DNA from: Acidovorax sp.
Lineage (GTDB): Bacteria > Pseudomonadota > Gammaproteobacteria > Burkholderiales > Burkholderiaceae_C
Assembly: GCA_031277855.1 (NCBI GenBank)
Contig: JAITLO010000006.1
Coordinates: forward strand, 80,212 to 144,211
Direction of reading: 5' to 3'
DNA length: 64,000 nt
The stretch's first letter is position 1. Every line of letters begins with the position of its first letter. The position numbers and the translations under genes are program-made. Below are positions 44,991-54,315 of the stretch, one piece after another. The notes beneath the pieces are model-generated. The model saw only the letters and a list, made by a program, of their open reading frames with translations, made no database searches and was not told where the DNA came from.

Positions 44991-46453
44991 GTCGCTTGCG
45001 CTCTCCAGCCGCCGCCCAAGGCCTTGTACAACGTAGTCAGCGCAATCTGGCGCTCGGTGGCCACATCGATCAGGGCCAGCTGGCTGGCAAAGTGGCTGCG
45101 CTCGGCATCCAGATAGCGCAAATGGCTGTCCACACCGGCGCGGTAGCGGGCCGTGGCCAGGGTCAGGCTTTTGGCGCTGCTGGTGACCAGCTTGCGCTGG
45201 GCCGATTCTTCACGCCGCAAGGTGTCAGTGGCGGCCAGGGCATCGGCCACTTCGCGGAAAGCGGTCTGAATGCTTTTTTCGTAAGCCACCACGGCCATGT
45301 CCTTGCGCACCTGGGCCAGGTCCAGATTGGCCTGGTTGCGGCCGCCGTCAAAAATGGGCAGCTGCAGCTGGGGCATAAAGGACCAGCTGCGCTGACCGCC
45401 CTGGAACAGATTGGACAGCTCGGCGCTGCTGTTGCCCAAGGCGCCGGTCAGTGAGATGCGCGGAAAGAATGCCGCGCGCGCCGCGCCGATGCTGGCGTTG
45501 CGGGACTGCAGCAGGTGCTCGGCCGCACGGATGTCGGGGCGGTGGGTGAGCAAATCGGCCGGCATGCCCGGGCCTATGTCCTGCACCAGGGGCAAGGTGG
45601 AGAGGGCTTGGTCCATGGCCAAGCCCTGGTCCTGTGGGGGCTGGCCCAGCAGCAGCGTCAACGCATTGCCGGCTTGGCGGTACTGGCGCTCGGAACGCTC
45701 CAGCTCGGCGCGGGCCTGCTCGGTCAGGCTTTCGGCTTCGTGCAGGTCCAGGGCGGTGTCCAGGCCATGCTGGCGGCGTTGCTGCACCAGCTGCAGCGCC
45801 GCCTCGCGCGAGGCCAGGGTGCGCTGGGTCAGTGCCACGCGCTGGCGGGCACTATCGTGCAGCAGCGAGGCCTGGACCACCTCGGCCACCAGGCTGATCT
45901 GCACGCTGCGTGCGGCTTCCTCGCTGGCCAGGTATTCCTGCAGCGCGGCTTCAGACAGGCTGCGCACGCGGCCGAACAGGTCCAGCTCGAAGGCGGCCAG
46001 ACCCACGCCGGCCTGGTAGCTGCTTTGCACGGTGGATGCGCCTGCGGCGCTGAGGTCGCCGGGCAGGCGCTGGCGGTTGCCAGAGGCTTGTACCTCCACA
46101 CCGGGCAGGCGTTCGGCCCGCTGCACGCCGTACATGGCGCGTGCAGCCTCCACATCCAGCAGGGCCTGGCGCAGGTCGCGGTTATGGGCCAGGGCTTGCG
46201 CTATGCGTTGGCGCAGCAGGGCATCGGTCACAAACTCCTGCCAGGCCAGGGTGGCGGCGGCAGGGGCCGTAGCGCTGCTGTCTCCAGCCCATGCCCAGAC
46301 TGCAGGCACCGGCGCGGCCGGCCTTTGGTGGACCGGGGCCATGGAGCAGCCCGCGACCAGGGCTGCAGCGGCCACCAGCAAGGCCAGGCGGCCAGGTGCT
46401 GGCGCAGGCGGAAGGGTAGAGGGCAGGGCAGATGAGATCAGGTCACGCATCAT
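44981..46453 (-). CDS. RND efflux outer-membrane factor (NodT/OprM family lipoprotein)
   Basis: The 490-residue product has a lipoprotein signal (lipobox VAGC at about residue 36) and two OEP repeats of long helices and barrel strands (VQSSYQAGVGLAAFELDLFG, THRPDIRAAEHLLQSRNASI, FPRISLTGALGNSSAELS). It forms the trimeric exit duct of a tripartite pump. ATG 46453 has AAGGAGA seven bases upstream and overlaps the pump stop (ATGA). Its final Thr-Pro-Pro and stop come from a dispersed repeat. Confidence 0.93.
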   Translation of the reverse strand: MMRDLISSALPSTLPPAPAPGRLALLVAAAALVAGCSMAPVHQRPAAPVPAVWAWAGDSSATAPAAATLAWQEFVTDALLRQRIAQALAHNRDLRQALLDVEAARAMYGVQRAERLPGVEVQASGNRQRLPGDLSAAGASTVQSSYQAGVGLAAFELDLFGRVRSLSEAALQEYLASEEAARSVQISLVAEVVQASLLHDSARQRVALTQRTLASREAALQLVQQRRQHGLDTALDLHEAESLTEQARAELERSERQYRQAGNALTLLLGQPPQDQGLAMDQALSTLPLVQDIGPGMPADLLTHRPDIRAAEHLLQSRNASIGAARAAFFPRISLTGALGNSSAELSNLFQGGQRSWSFMPQLQLPIFDGGRNQANLDLAQVRKDMAVVAYEKSIQTAFREVADALAATDTLRREESAQRKLVTSSAKSLTLATARYRAGVDSHLRYLDAERSHFASQLALIDVATERQIALTTLYKALGGGWRAQATPP

Positions 46454-49400
46454 GCGGACTCTCCTTGCTCGGGGAGGGCGGGCTTTTTGCCGTCCTCCTT
46501 GGTGCGTCCACGCCACAGCGAGAGCACCCAGACAAAAAACACCGGCACAAAAACAACGCCCAGCAAGGTGGCGCTCAGCATGCCACCAATCACGGCAATG
46601 CCGATGGCGGCCTGGCTGGAGGCGCCGGCACCCGAGGCCAGAGCCAGCGGCACCACGCCCAGGATGAAGGCCAGCGAGGTCATGATGATGGGCCTAAAGC
46701 GCAGGCGTGCGGCCTGCAAGGCGGCATCCCGCAGGCTCAGGCCCTGCTCATGCAGGCTCTTGGCGAACTCCACGATCAAGATCGCGTTCTTGGCCGCCAG
46801 GCCGATGATGGTGATCAGCCCCACCTTGAAGTACACATCGTTGGCCAGGCCCACGGCCGAGACTGCCGCCACGGCGCCCAGGGCACCAATGGGCACGATG
46901 AGCATCACCGAGGCCGGAATGCTCCAACTCTCGTACAAGGCCACCAGCAGCAGGAACACCACCAGAATCGCCAGCGCAAACAGCTTGGGTGCTTGGGCAC
47001 CTGCAGCCCGCTCCTGGTAGGACAGGCCGGTCCATTCATAGCCAATGCCCTGGGGCAGCCCGGCAGCTATGCGCTCCAGCTCGGTCATGGCCTGACCCGT
47101 GGTGTAGCCGGGCTTGGCGTCGCCCGAGATGCGGAAGGCCGGATAGCCGTTGTAGCGCGAGATCTGCACCGGGCCCATTTCCCACTTCACCGTGGCAAAC
47201 GAGGCCAGCGGCACCTGCTGACCCTGGTCATTGGGCACATACAGGCGCAGCAGGTCTTCGGGCTTCATGCGCGCCGCGGTATCGGCCTGCACCACCACGC
47301 GCTGCAGGCGGCCGGCGTTGGGGAACTCGTTGATCACGGCCGAGCCGTAGGCGGTGGACAGTGCCGTGCTGATGGCGGTGAAGTCCACGCCCTGGGCCAT
47401 GGCCTGGCGGCGGTCTATGTCCAGGCGCAGCTGGGGCGCATCTTCCAGGTTTTCCATCATGGCGTAGGCGATGACGGGCGAGGCATTGGCTTTTTTCAGC
47501 AGCTCGTTGCGGGCATCCACCAAGGCTTCGCGGCCCAGATTGGCACGGTCCTGCAGGCGCAGCGAGAAGCCGCCGGAATTGCCCAGGCCATCAATGGGCG
47601 GTGGGTCCACCGCCATGGCCGTACCGTCCTGGATGCTGCCAAAGCGCTTGTTAAAGGCTTCGACTTCATGCCAGGAGGCCTGCGCGGGCGTGCGCAGCGA
47701 CCAGTCCTTGAGCGTGATGAAGGCCATGGCCGCGTTCTGGCCCGAGCCAGAGAAGCTCCAGCCCAGCAAGAACTCCACCTGCTCGGTGGCGGGGCGCTCC
47801 TGCAGATAGGCTTCCATATCGCGCACCATGGCTGCGGTGCGCGACTCGGTGGCGCCCGGGGGCAGCTGCAGGCTGACGATGTAGTAGCCCATGTCCTCAT
47901 ACGGCACAAAGGACTCGGGCATGCGCACATACATGCCGCCCAGCAGGCCGACCAGGGCGGTGTAGAGCAGCATATAGCGGCCCACGCGCTTGACCAGCTT
48001 CTGGTTCAGCAGGTTGAAACGCTCCGTCAGCCGCGCAAAGCGGTGGTTGAACCAGCCGAAGAAGCCGCGCTTTGCATGGTGCGCGCCCTGGGGAATGGGC
48101 TTGAGCAGCGTGGCACACAGCGCCGGCGTGAAGGTCAGCGCCAAAAAGCCCGAGAACAGAATGGACACGGCCAGCGACAGCGAGAACTGGCGGTAGATCA
48201 CCCCCACCGAACCGCTCATGAAAGCCAGCGGTATGAACACCGCAGACAGCACCAGGGTGATGCCCACAATCGCGCCCGAGACCTGCTGCATGGCCTTGAT
48301 GGTGGCCTCGCGTGGGCTTAAGCCCTCCTCCGCCATGAGGCGTTCCACGTTCTCCACCACCACGATGGCGTCATCCACCAGGACGCCGATGGCCAGCACC
48401 ATGCCGAACATGGTCATCATGTTCACCGAGAAGCCCAGGCCATACATCACGGCCAGCGTGCCCGCCAGACACACAGGCACCACGATGGTGGGGATCAGCG
48501 TGTAGCGCAGGTTCTGCAGAAACAGCCACATCACCAGAAACACCAGCACTACGGCCTCGATCAGGGTCTGGATCACCTTGCCGATGGCCACCTGCACAAA
48601 GCGCGAGGTGTCATAGGGCACGGCATACTGGATGTCGCTGGGGAAGTTCTGGGACAGCTCGGCCAGGCGCGCCTTGACGGCCTTGGAGGTGGCCAGGGCA
48701 TTGGCGCCGGGCGCCAGCTGCACGGCAGCGGCCACGCCCTTGCGACCGTCTTCGCGCGAGGAGAAGGTGTAGTCCAGCTGGCCCACTTCCAGGCGGGCCA
48801 CATCGGCCAGGCGTACGGTGGCGCCGTCGCCCTTGGCGCGCAGCACGATCTGGCCGAATTCCTCGGGCGAGCTCAAGGCGCCATGCACCACGATGGAGGC
48901 ACTCAACTCCTGCTCGGGCGAGCCCGGCTGGGCGCCAAAGCTGCCTGCGGGCACTTGCACGTTCTGCGCGGCAATGGCGGCATTCACATCGGCCACCGAC
49001 AGGCCGTAGCCCAGCAGTTTTTGCGGATCGATCCACACGCGCATGGCCACGTCGGCGCTGAAGAACTGCACCTTGCCCACGCCGGGAATGCGGCGGATTT
49101 CGTTGTTCACGCTGCGCACGGCGTAGTCGGACAGGGCCACCTCGTTCTTGCCCGCGTCGTCGCCCTTGTAGGTCAGCGAGTAAATCAGCAGAAAGTTGGC
49201 GCTGGCCTGTTCCACCTGCAGGCCCATTTGCATCACCGCGCCAGGCAGGCGTGCCTCGGCTTTTTTGATGCGGTTTTGTACCTCCACCTGGGCCATGGCC
49301 GGGTCGGTGCCCGGTGCGAATGTGGCCGAGATTTCGGACTGGCCCGTGGAGTCGCTGGACGAATCAAAGTACAGCAGGCCCTTGGTGCCGTTGAGTTCCT

Positions 49401-49599
49401 CTTCGATCACGCTGGTCACGGACTCCATGACCGTGGTGGCCGAGGCGCCCGGATAGGACGACCAGATCGAAATCTGGGGCGGCGCCACGTTCGGGAACTG
49501 CGACACCGGCAAAGCGGTGATGGACAGCAGGCCCGCCAAGGTGATGAAGATGGCCACCACCCAGGCGAAATTGGGGCGGTTGATGAAAAACTGGGACAT
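46450..49599 (-). CDS. RND (HAE1-type) multidrug efflux pump, inner-membrane subunit
   Basis: The 1,049-residue pump has 12 predicted helices and two large periplasmic loops. The N-terminus MSQFFINRPNFAWVVAIFIT is the AcrB/MexB-family start. The proton-relay Asp pair is in GVLVDDAIVVVENVERLM, and the Lys in GLAAKNAILIVEFAKSL. It uses the proton gradient to expel drugs, solvents or other amphiphiles. It is six bases downstream of the adaptor gene and overlaps the outer-membrane gene by four, so the three are made together. Substrates cannot be predicted. Confidence 0.95.
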   Translation of the reverse strand: MSQFFINRPNFAWVVAIFITLAGLLSITALPVSQFPNVAPPQISIWSSYPGASATTVMESVTSVIEEELNGTKGLLYFDSSSDSTGQSEISATFAPGTDPAMAQVEVQNRIKKAEARLPGAVMQMGLQVEQASANFLLIYSLTYKGDDAGKNEVALSDYAVRSVNNEIRRIPGVGKVQFFSADVAMRVWIDPQKLLGYGLSVADVNAAIAAQNVQVPAGSFGAQPGSPEQELSASIVVHGALSSPEEFGQIVLRAKGDGATVRLADVARLEVGQLDYTFSSREDGRKGVAAAVQLAPGANALATSKAVKARLAELSQNFPSDIQYAVPYDTSRFVQVAIGKVIQTLIEAVVLVFLVMWLFLQNLRYTLIPTIVVPVCLAGTLAVMYGLGFSVNMMTMFGMVLAIGVLVDDAIVVVENVERLMAEEGLSPREATIKAMQQVSGAIVGITLVLSAVFIPLAFMSGSVGVIYRQFSLSLAVSILFSGFLALTFTPALCATLLKPIPQGAHHAKRGFFGWFNHRFARLTERFNLLNQKLVKRVGRYMLLYTALVGLLGGMYVRMPESFVPYEDMGYYIVSLQLPPGATESRTAAMVRDMEAYLQERPATEQVEFLLGWSFSGSGQNAAMAFITLKDWSLRTPAQASWHEVEAFNKRFGSIQDGTAMAVDPPPIDGLGNSGGFSLRLQDRANLGREALVDARNELLKKANASPVIAYAMMENLEDAPQLRLDIDRRQAMAQGVDFTAISTALSTAYGSAVINEFPNAGRLQRVVVQADTAARMKPEDLLRLYVPNDQGQQVPLASFATVKWEMGPVQISRYNGYPAFRISGDAKPGYTTGQAMTELERIAAGLPQGIGYEWTGLSYQERAAGAQAPKLFALAILVVFLLLVALYESWSIPASVMLIVPIGALGAVAAVSAVGLANDVYFKVGLITIIGLAAKNAILIVEFAKSLHEQGLSLRDAALQAARLRFRPIIMTSLAFILGVVPLALASGAGASSQAAIGIAVIGGMLSATLLGVVFVPVFFVWVLSLWRGRTKEDGKKPALPEQGESA

Positions 49600-49605
49600 A
49601 TCGCT

Positions 49606-50814
49606 TTATTTCGTTGCGGCGGGCGCAGGGGCTTCGGGGGCGGTGGCCTCCGATGCTGCAGCGTCCGCGGCCTTGGGCTCCACAGGCTCGGGTGCGACCT
49701 TGCTGCCGGGCTGGACCTTGGCCATGCGGCCCACAATGACCTGGTCACCGGGCACCAGCCCTTCGGTGATCTGCCACAGTGCACCCTGCATGGCACCGGT
49801 GCGCACCGGGCGGATCTGGGCCTTCTGTTCCTGGTCGACCACCAGCACATGGGCGCTGCCGTCGGCACCGCGCTGCACGGCACGCTGGGGCAGCAGGATG
49901 GCGGCAGGGTCCTGGCCCTGGTGGAGTTGCACGCGCACATACATGCCGGGCAGCAGCAGGCCGTCGCGGTTGTCGAACTCACCGCGCAGCGACAGCTGGC
50001 CGGTGGCACGGTCCACGCTGATGTCGGAGAACAGCAGCTTGCCCTGGCGCTGTACGCTGGTGCCCTCCAAGGTCAGGCTCACTGGCGCATCCTTGCCCGA
50101 GGCGCCCTGGAGCTTGCCCTCGGCCATGGCCACGCGCAGGCGCTGGGCCTCGGCCGCAGGCTGCTGGAAGTCCACATACACCGGCGAGATCTGCTGGATC
50201 AACGCCATGGGTGTGGCCTCGTTCTGGCCCACCAGAGCGCCCTCGGTCACCAGCGCACGGCCTATGCGACCGGCAATGGGCGCCTTGACCTCGGCGTAGT
50301 CCAGATTGAGCTGGGCGGCCTCCACCTCGGCTTGGGCCGACTGGCGCGCGGCCTTGGCACTGCGCTGGGCTGCCTGGGCGCTGTCAAAGTCCTGGCGGCT
50401 CACCGCCTCGATGGCCACCAGGGGCTCATAGCGGCGCAGCAGGGCCTGGGCCTCGGCCAGGGCAGCCTCGGCACGTGCCAGCTCGCCCTGGGCGCGCGAC
50501 AGCGCGGCGCGCAGGGGAGCCGGGTCGATGCGGAACAGCAGCTCGCCGGCCTTGACGTCGGCCCCTTCACGGAAATGGCGGCTCAGCACAATGCCGGGCA
50601 CGCGGGCGCGCACCTCGGCCACACGCACCGGCTCCACACGGCCCGGCAGCTCGCTGCTGACGGTAAAGGCCTGGGTCTGGACCGCCAGCACATCCACGGG
50701 CTCGGGTGCGGTACCGGAGGCATTGGTTTCGGGAGATTTGCCGCAGCCGGCCAGCAGGACCAGCAATGCCGCCGTGGCCACAGGCCGCCACAGACCGGGG
50801 TGTCGCATAGACAT
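49606..50814 (-). CDS. RND efflux periplasmic adaptor (membrane-fusion lipoprotein)
   Basis: The 402-residue adaptor has a lipobox (LVLLAGCGKS), a barrel-sandwich half (ELPGRVEPVRVAEVRARVPG, then VKAGELLFRIDP), a long alpha-hairpin (LARAEAALAEAQALLRRYEP), a lipoyl half (VKAPIAGRIGRALVTEGALV) and a beta-barrel. The C-terminus is an Ala/Pro/Glu-rich tail. It is first in the pump operon and divergent from a TetR regulator. Confidence 0.94.
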   Translation of the reverse strand: MSMRHPGLWRPVATAALLVLLAGCGKSPETNASGTAPEPVDVLAVQTQAFTVSSELPGRVEPVRVAEVRARVPGIVLSRHFREGADVKAGELLFRIDPAPLRAALSRAQGELARAEAALAEAQALLRRYEPLVAIEAVSRQDFDSAQAAQRSAKAARQSAQAEVEAAQLNLDYAEVKAPIAGRIGRALVTEGALVGQNEATPMALIQQISPVYVDFQQPAAEAQRLRVAMAEGKLQGASGKDAPVSLTLEGTSVQRQGKLLFSDISVDRATGQLSLRGEFDNRDGLLLPGMYVRVQLHQGQDPAAILLPQRAVQRGADGSAHVLVVDQEQKAQIRPVRTGAMQGALWQITEGLVPGDQVIVGRMAKVQPGSKVAPEPVEPKAADAAASEATAPEAPAPAATK

Positions 50815-50996
50815 GACGCTATCTTTTGAATTCTTGAAAGATGTGGATAGTATTTCAAAAATCCAAATGAATCAAAAAAGGTTCATGCATCGTAAGGTCT
50901 CTCTTTCACTTGGAGACAGCTGTGGAGCCCTTTGAAAAGGCACAATCCTAGTTAAGTTGAATCTTCTTTGTTTCAAAAAGAGGTGAGAATCATTCC
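50815..50996. promoter_or_regulatory. Divergent efflux/TetR control region
   Basis: This 182-bp region is clearly richer in A+T than its flanks. It contains an imperfect palindrome around ATGAATCAAAAAAGGTTCAT (50863-50882, arms ATGAA/TTCAT) and related TTGAATTCTTGAAAG near 50825. Either could be the TetR operator. Confidence 0.45.
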
Positions 50997-51575
50997 ATGA
51001 CTGCAAGCAGCCCCGCCCAAGAGGTATCCATACTGCCGGCTTTGGCTTTGGCCTTGACCAACCACCCCCGAGCTTCGTTGCAGGAGCTGGCCAAGGCCAT
51101 AGGCATCAGCAAGGCCACGCTCTATCGCTTCAGCCGCACGCGCGATGAACTGGTGAGCCGGTTGCTGGCCCACAGCATGAAAGCCATGTCGGCCGCACTG
51201 GCGCTGGCCAGGCTGCAAGAAGACCACCCGCTGCAGGCCTTGCGACGCCTGACGGCGCTGAACCTGGAGCACCGCGAATTCGTGGGCTTTCTGACCTATT
51301 ACTGGAAGGAAGTGGACGCAGCAGTGGACGAAAGCGCGCACTGGGACGAGCAGCTGGATGCTTTTTTCCTGCGGGGTCAGCAGCAGGGCGTGTTTCGCAT
51401 CGACTTCAGCGCGGCCGGGCTGGCGGAAATCTGGCTGTCCATCTTGCTTGGTCTGGCTGATGCCGAGCGCCGCGGCCGCGTGGCCCGGGCCGAACTGGCC
51501 TCGCTGGTGGAGCGCGCCTTTTTGCAAGGCAGCCAGGCACAGCGGCCCGATCTGCCCCATTTGCCGCAAAGCTGA
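50997..51575 (+). CDS. TetR/AcrR-family regulator of the efflux operon
   Basis: The 192-residue regulator has an N-terminal helix-turn-helix (SLQELAKAIGISKATLYRFS) and an all-helical ligand domain. It is divergent from the RND operon, the usual place for a repressor of such pumps. GAGGTGA precedes ATG 50997. The ligand is probably a pump substrate; this is inference. Confidence 0.88.
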   Translation: MTASSPAQEVSILPALALALTNHPRASLQELAKAIGISKATLYRFSRTRDELVSRLLAHSMKAMSAALALARLQEDHPLQALRRLTALNLEHREFVGFLTYYWKEVDAAVDESAHWDEQLDAFFLRGQQQGVFRIDFSAAGLAEIWLSILLGLADAERRGRVARAELASLVERAFLQGSQAQRPDLPHLPQS

Positions 51576-51689
51576 TGCGGCCCAGCGCCGCTGTGAGGCT
51601 GCCGTCTCACTGTGGCGCCCATGAGGGAATGGTTACCTCACGCAAGGGTTTTGTGGTGACCTCGGCTGCTAAAACTAGCGCAGCCCATG

Positions 51690-51788
51690 CGAGGACACCG
51701 CGCAAGGGCCGCCCCGCCGCGCCGGTGTCGTCCCCCTCCCTCGCGCAGCGAGAGAGAGGGGGAAGGCGCATCAGCGCCTCAGGGGGGG
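51690..51788 (-). repeat. Large stop-codon-associated repeat, copy 8 (minus-strand orientation)
   Basis: On the minus strand it begins CCCCCCCTGAGGCGCTGATG five bases after the corA stop. It continues with TTCCCCCTCTCTCTCGCTGC and GAGGGAGGGGGACGACACCG and ends GGGGCGGCCCTTGCGCGGTG. Copies 7 and 8 are on the minus strand because their genes are. Confidence 0.8.
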
Positions 51789-51793
51789 CGCCG

Positions 51794-52780
51794 CTACTTC
51801 AACCAACCCCGCTTGCGAAAGTACAGCATGGGCCCCAGTGCGCTGGCAATCATCAGCAGCACCACATAGCCATAGCCAAACTCCCATTCCAGCTCGGGCA
51901 TGAACTTGAAGTTCATGCCGTAGACGCTGGCGATCAGCGTGGGCGGCAGCAGGGCCACGCTGGCCACCGAGAAGATCTTGATGATCTTGTTCTGGTTGAT
52001 GTTCAGGAAACCGACGGTGGCATCCATCAGGAAGTTGATCTTGTCGAACAGAAACGCGGTGTGGCTGTCCAGCGATTCGATGTCGCGCAGGATCTGGCGC
52101 GCATCCTCGAACTGCTCGGCATTGAGCATCTTGGAACGCATCATGAAGCTCACCGCGCGGCGCGTGTCCAGCATGTTGCGGCGGATGCGCCCGTTCAAAT
52201 CTTCCTGGCGGGCAATGTCGGACAGCACGCCCTGAGCGTTGTCGTCGGTCATATTGCCGGCCAGCACCTTGGCGCTGACCAGTTTCAGGTCGTCGTAAAT
52301 GCCTTCCAGCGTGTCGGCCGAGTATTCGGCATCGGCGTCGAAGAGCTTGAGCAGCACTTCCTTGGCCTCTTCCAGCAGGCCCGGCGCGCGGCGGGCGCGC
52401 AGGCGCAGCAGGCGAAAGACGGGAATATCTTCCTCGTGGATGGAAAACAGCACGCCGCAGCTTTTGAGCTCGGTGTTGTGCTGGTTCAGGATAAAGGCCA
52501 CGCGCACGCTGCGCGGGTCTTCGTCGTCGCCCACCAAAAAGTCGCTGCGGATGTGCAGCTCGCCGTTGTCTTCTTCGTAAAAGCGCGCGGATTCCTCGAT
52601 GTCCTCATCGGTCGCGTCTTCGGGAATGGACAGGCCGTAGTGCTGCTTGATCCAACGCTTTTCGTCGACGGTGGGGGACTCCAGGTCCACCCAGATGGGC
52701 TGGAACTGCTTGAGCTCTTCCAGCGATTCGATTTCTTCTTGTACCAGCCGTCCATTGGACAGCGTAAAGATATTGAGCAT
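51794..52780 (-). CDS. corA: CorA-type magnesium/cobalt transporter
   Basis: The 328-residue channel has a large acidic cytoplasmic domain and two C-terminal helices. The selectivity motif is YGMNFKFMPELEWEFGYG after SVALLPPTLIASV, as in CorA. The final residues MLYFRKRGWLK are typical. ATG 52780 begins MLNIFTLSNGRL. The gene stands alone and its stop abuts a repeat copy. Confidence 0.95.
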   Translation of the reverse strand: MLNIFTLSNGRLVQEEIESLEELKQFQPIWVDLESPTVDEKRWIKQHYGLSIPEDATDEDIEESARFYEEDNGELHIRSDFLVGDDEDPRSVRVAFILNQHNTELKSCGVLFSIHEEDIPVFRLLRLRARRAPGLLEEAKEVLLKLFDADAEYSADTLEGIYDDLKLVSAKVLAGNMTDDNAQGVLSDIARQEDLNGRIRRNMLDTRRAVSFMMRSKMLNAEQFEDARQILRDIESLDSHTAFLFDKINFLMDATVGFLNINQNKIIKIFSVASVALLPPTLIASVYGMNFKFMPELEWEFGYGYVVLLMIASALGPMLYFRKRGWLK

Positions 52781-52979
52781 GCGGGCTCACTCCCAAGGCT
52801 TGTTCTTGCTGTGTGCGAAGGCGGGGTGCGCTTCCGGCCCCACAGCACCAGTCTGGGAGGGCGGAAGCTACCAACTGGGGTAGGGTTCCACGGAGATATC
52901 TCTGCAATGTGACAAGCCGGCGATTATGCCTTTGGCGCTGCGCTTGTGCAGTGCAGCGGACATAGGCCGCAGACCGCGC

Positions 52980-53852
52980 TCAGGCTGTCGGCGGCTGCAG
53001 CGCATGGGCACGGCACAGGTCGGCCCAGGCACCGGGTTTGGCGTGGGGTGCGCGCAGCAGATAGGCCGGGTCGTAGGTGACCACGGTAGGCACCTGGTGC
53101 AGGGAATGGGGAGTGGCGCGCAGCGGGCCCAGGGCCTCGCTGCGGCCCAGCACGGCGCGCGCCGCGTGCAGGCCCATCAGCAGCACGCGGGCGGGGCGGT
53201 GCTCGCCCAAGGCGGCTTGCAGAGCGGGTGCCAGGGGTTGCAGCGGGCCGTCGGCCACGCTGTCCGGGGCCTGGCGCGTCAACGGGGCAATGCGCACCCG
53301 TGGATGGTGGTGCAGGCGCAGGGCGCGCAGCATCTGGTTCAGCAGCGCACCAGCGTCGCCGGCCCAGGGGTCCAGCGGGTCGGCACATTCCACCAGCACC
53401 AGCCAGCCCGCGTCGGCGCTGTCATCGTCGGCCGTGTCGGCATAGGCATGGACCACGGGAGCCATAAACCAGGGCGCGCTGGCAGCGGCCGGGGCGCGGT
53501 AGACCGGGGTGGCGTGGGTGGTGGATGCTTCCGAATCAGGAGCTGCTTGTGCAGGTGCAGTGCGCTCTGCAAGCGGATTGTGGGCAGAAGATTCGGCAGC
53601 AGGGGGCAGTGTGGCGGGCGCAGGGTCAGCCGGGACCGGGGACGCAACCACCACGGCTTCTGCTGCCACTGATGCCACGGCAGCTACGGGTACGGCCGGC
53701 GTGGCCGCGGGCGCAGATGCGGAGGCAAGTGAAGATGCAGGTGCTGGCGCCGGCGCAACGGCTGGCACTGCAGGCTGTGTGGCCGGCACCCAGAGGGTGA
53801 TGCCCATGTCTTGCAACATGGCGCGCTGGCGGGCGTCAAGATTCAGGGCCAT
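52980..53852 (-). CDS. Divergent uracil-DNA glycosylase-like protein without iron-sulfur cysteines
   Basis: The product is 290 residues. Residues about 25-130 are an Ala/Pro/Val-rich linker; the second half resembles family 4 uracil-DNA glycosylases (WAGDAGALLNQMLRAL, VLLMGLHAARAVLG, VTYDPAYLLRAP, PGAWADLCRAHAL). Key features are missing: the Gly-Glu-x-Pro start of motif 1 is not kept, the four cluster cysteines are absent (only two Cys in the protein), and the usual TYHPAYLLR has Asp for His. It overlaps rimI by 17 bases, the common place for this gene in Burkholderiales. Probably catalytically changed. Confidence 0.75.
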   Translation of the reverse strand: MALNLDARQRAMLQDMGITLWVPATQPAVPAVAPAPAPASSLASASAPAATPAVPVAAVASVAAEAVVVASPVPADPAPATLPPAAESSAHNPLAERTAPAQAAPDSEASTTHATPVYRAPAAASAPWFMAPVVHAYADTADDDSADAGWLVLVECADPLDPWAGDAGALLNQMLRALRLHHHPRVRIAPLTRQAPDSVADGPLQPLAPALQAALGEHRPARVLLMGLHAARAVLGRSEALGPLRATPHSLHQVPTVVTYDPAYLLRAPHAKPGAWADLCRAHALQPPTA

Positions 53853-54315
53853 AGAGGGGCATGCTCATGATGATGGCGGTCTCGCGCTCGCCATGGTCCA
53901 CGGGATAGTAACGCTTGCGCTCGCCCACCTGGCGGTAGCCATGGCGTTCGTAGATGGCGCGGGCGCGGGCATTGCTCTCGCGCACCTCCAGCCACAGCCA
54001 CTTCGCCCCTTGCAGCCGGGACCAGTGGTCCAGCGTCTCCAGCAGCAGGCGGGCGCAGCCCTGGCCCTGGGCCTTGGGGGCCACGGCAATGTTCAGCAAA
54101 TGCACCTCGTCGAGCACCTGCATGGCCACAAAATAGCCCAGCAGTTGCTCGCCGGCCACCAGCATCTGGGCCTGGTAGCCCGAGGCCAGGGCGTCACGGA
54201 AGTTGCCGGGCGTCCAGGGATGGGGGTAGGCCGCAGCTTCCACGGCCACGACGCGGTCCAGCCAGCTGGGCTCCAGCGGCATGAGTTGCGGTGCGGGCTG
54301 CGGGAGGGCGCTCAT
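53836..54315 (-). CDS. rimI: Ribosomal protein S18-alanine N-acetyltransferase
   Basis: A 159-residue GNAT acetyltransferase. The acetyl-CoA loop is seen in NIAVAPKAQGQGCARLLLE (R/Q-x-x-G-x-A type) and the C-terminal signature in NARARAIYERHGYRQVGERK and RYYP. ATG 54315 overlaps the tsaB stop (ATGA); the tsaB-rimI order is conserved widely. Confidence 0.92.
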   Translation of the reverse strand: MSALPQPAPQLMPLEPSWLDRVVAVEAAAYPHPWTPGNFRDALASGYQAQMLVAGEQLLGYFVAMQVLDEVHLLNIAVAPKAQGQGCARLLLETLDHWSRLQGAKWLWLEVRESNARARAIYERHGYRQVGERKRYYPVDHGERETAIIMSMPLYGPES

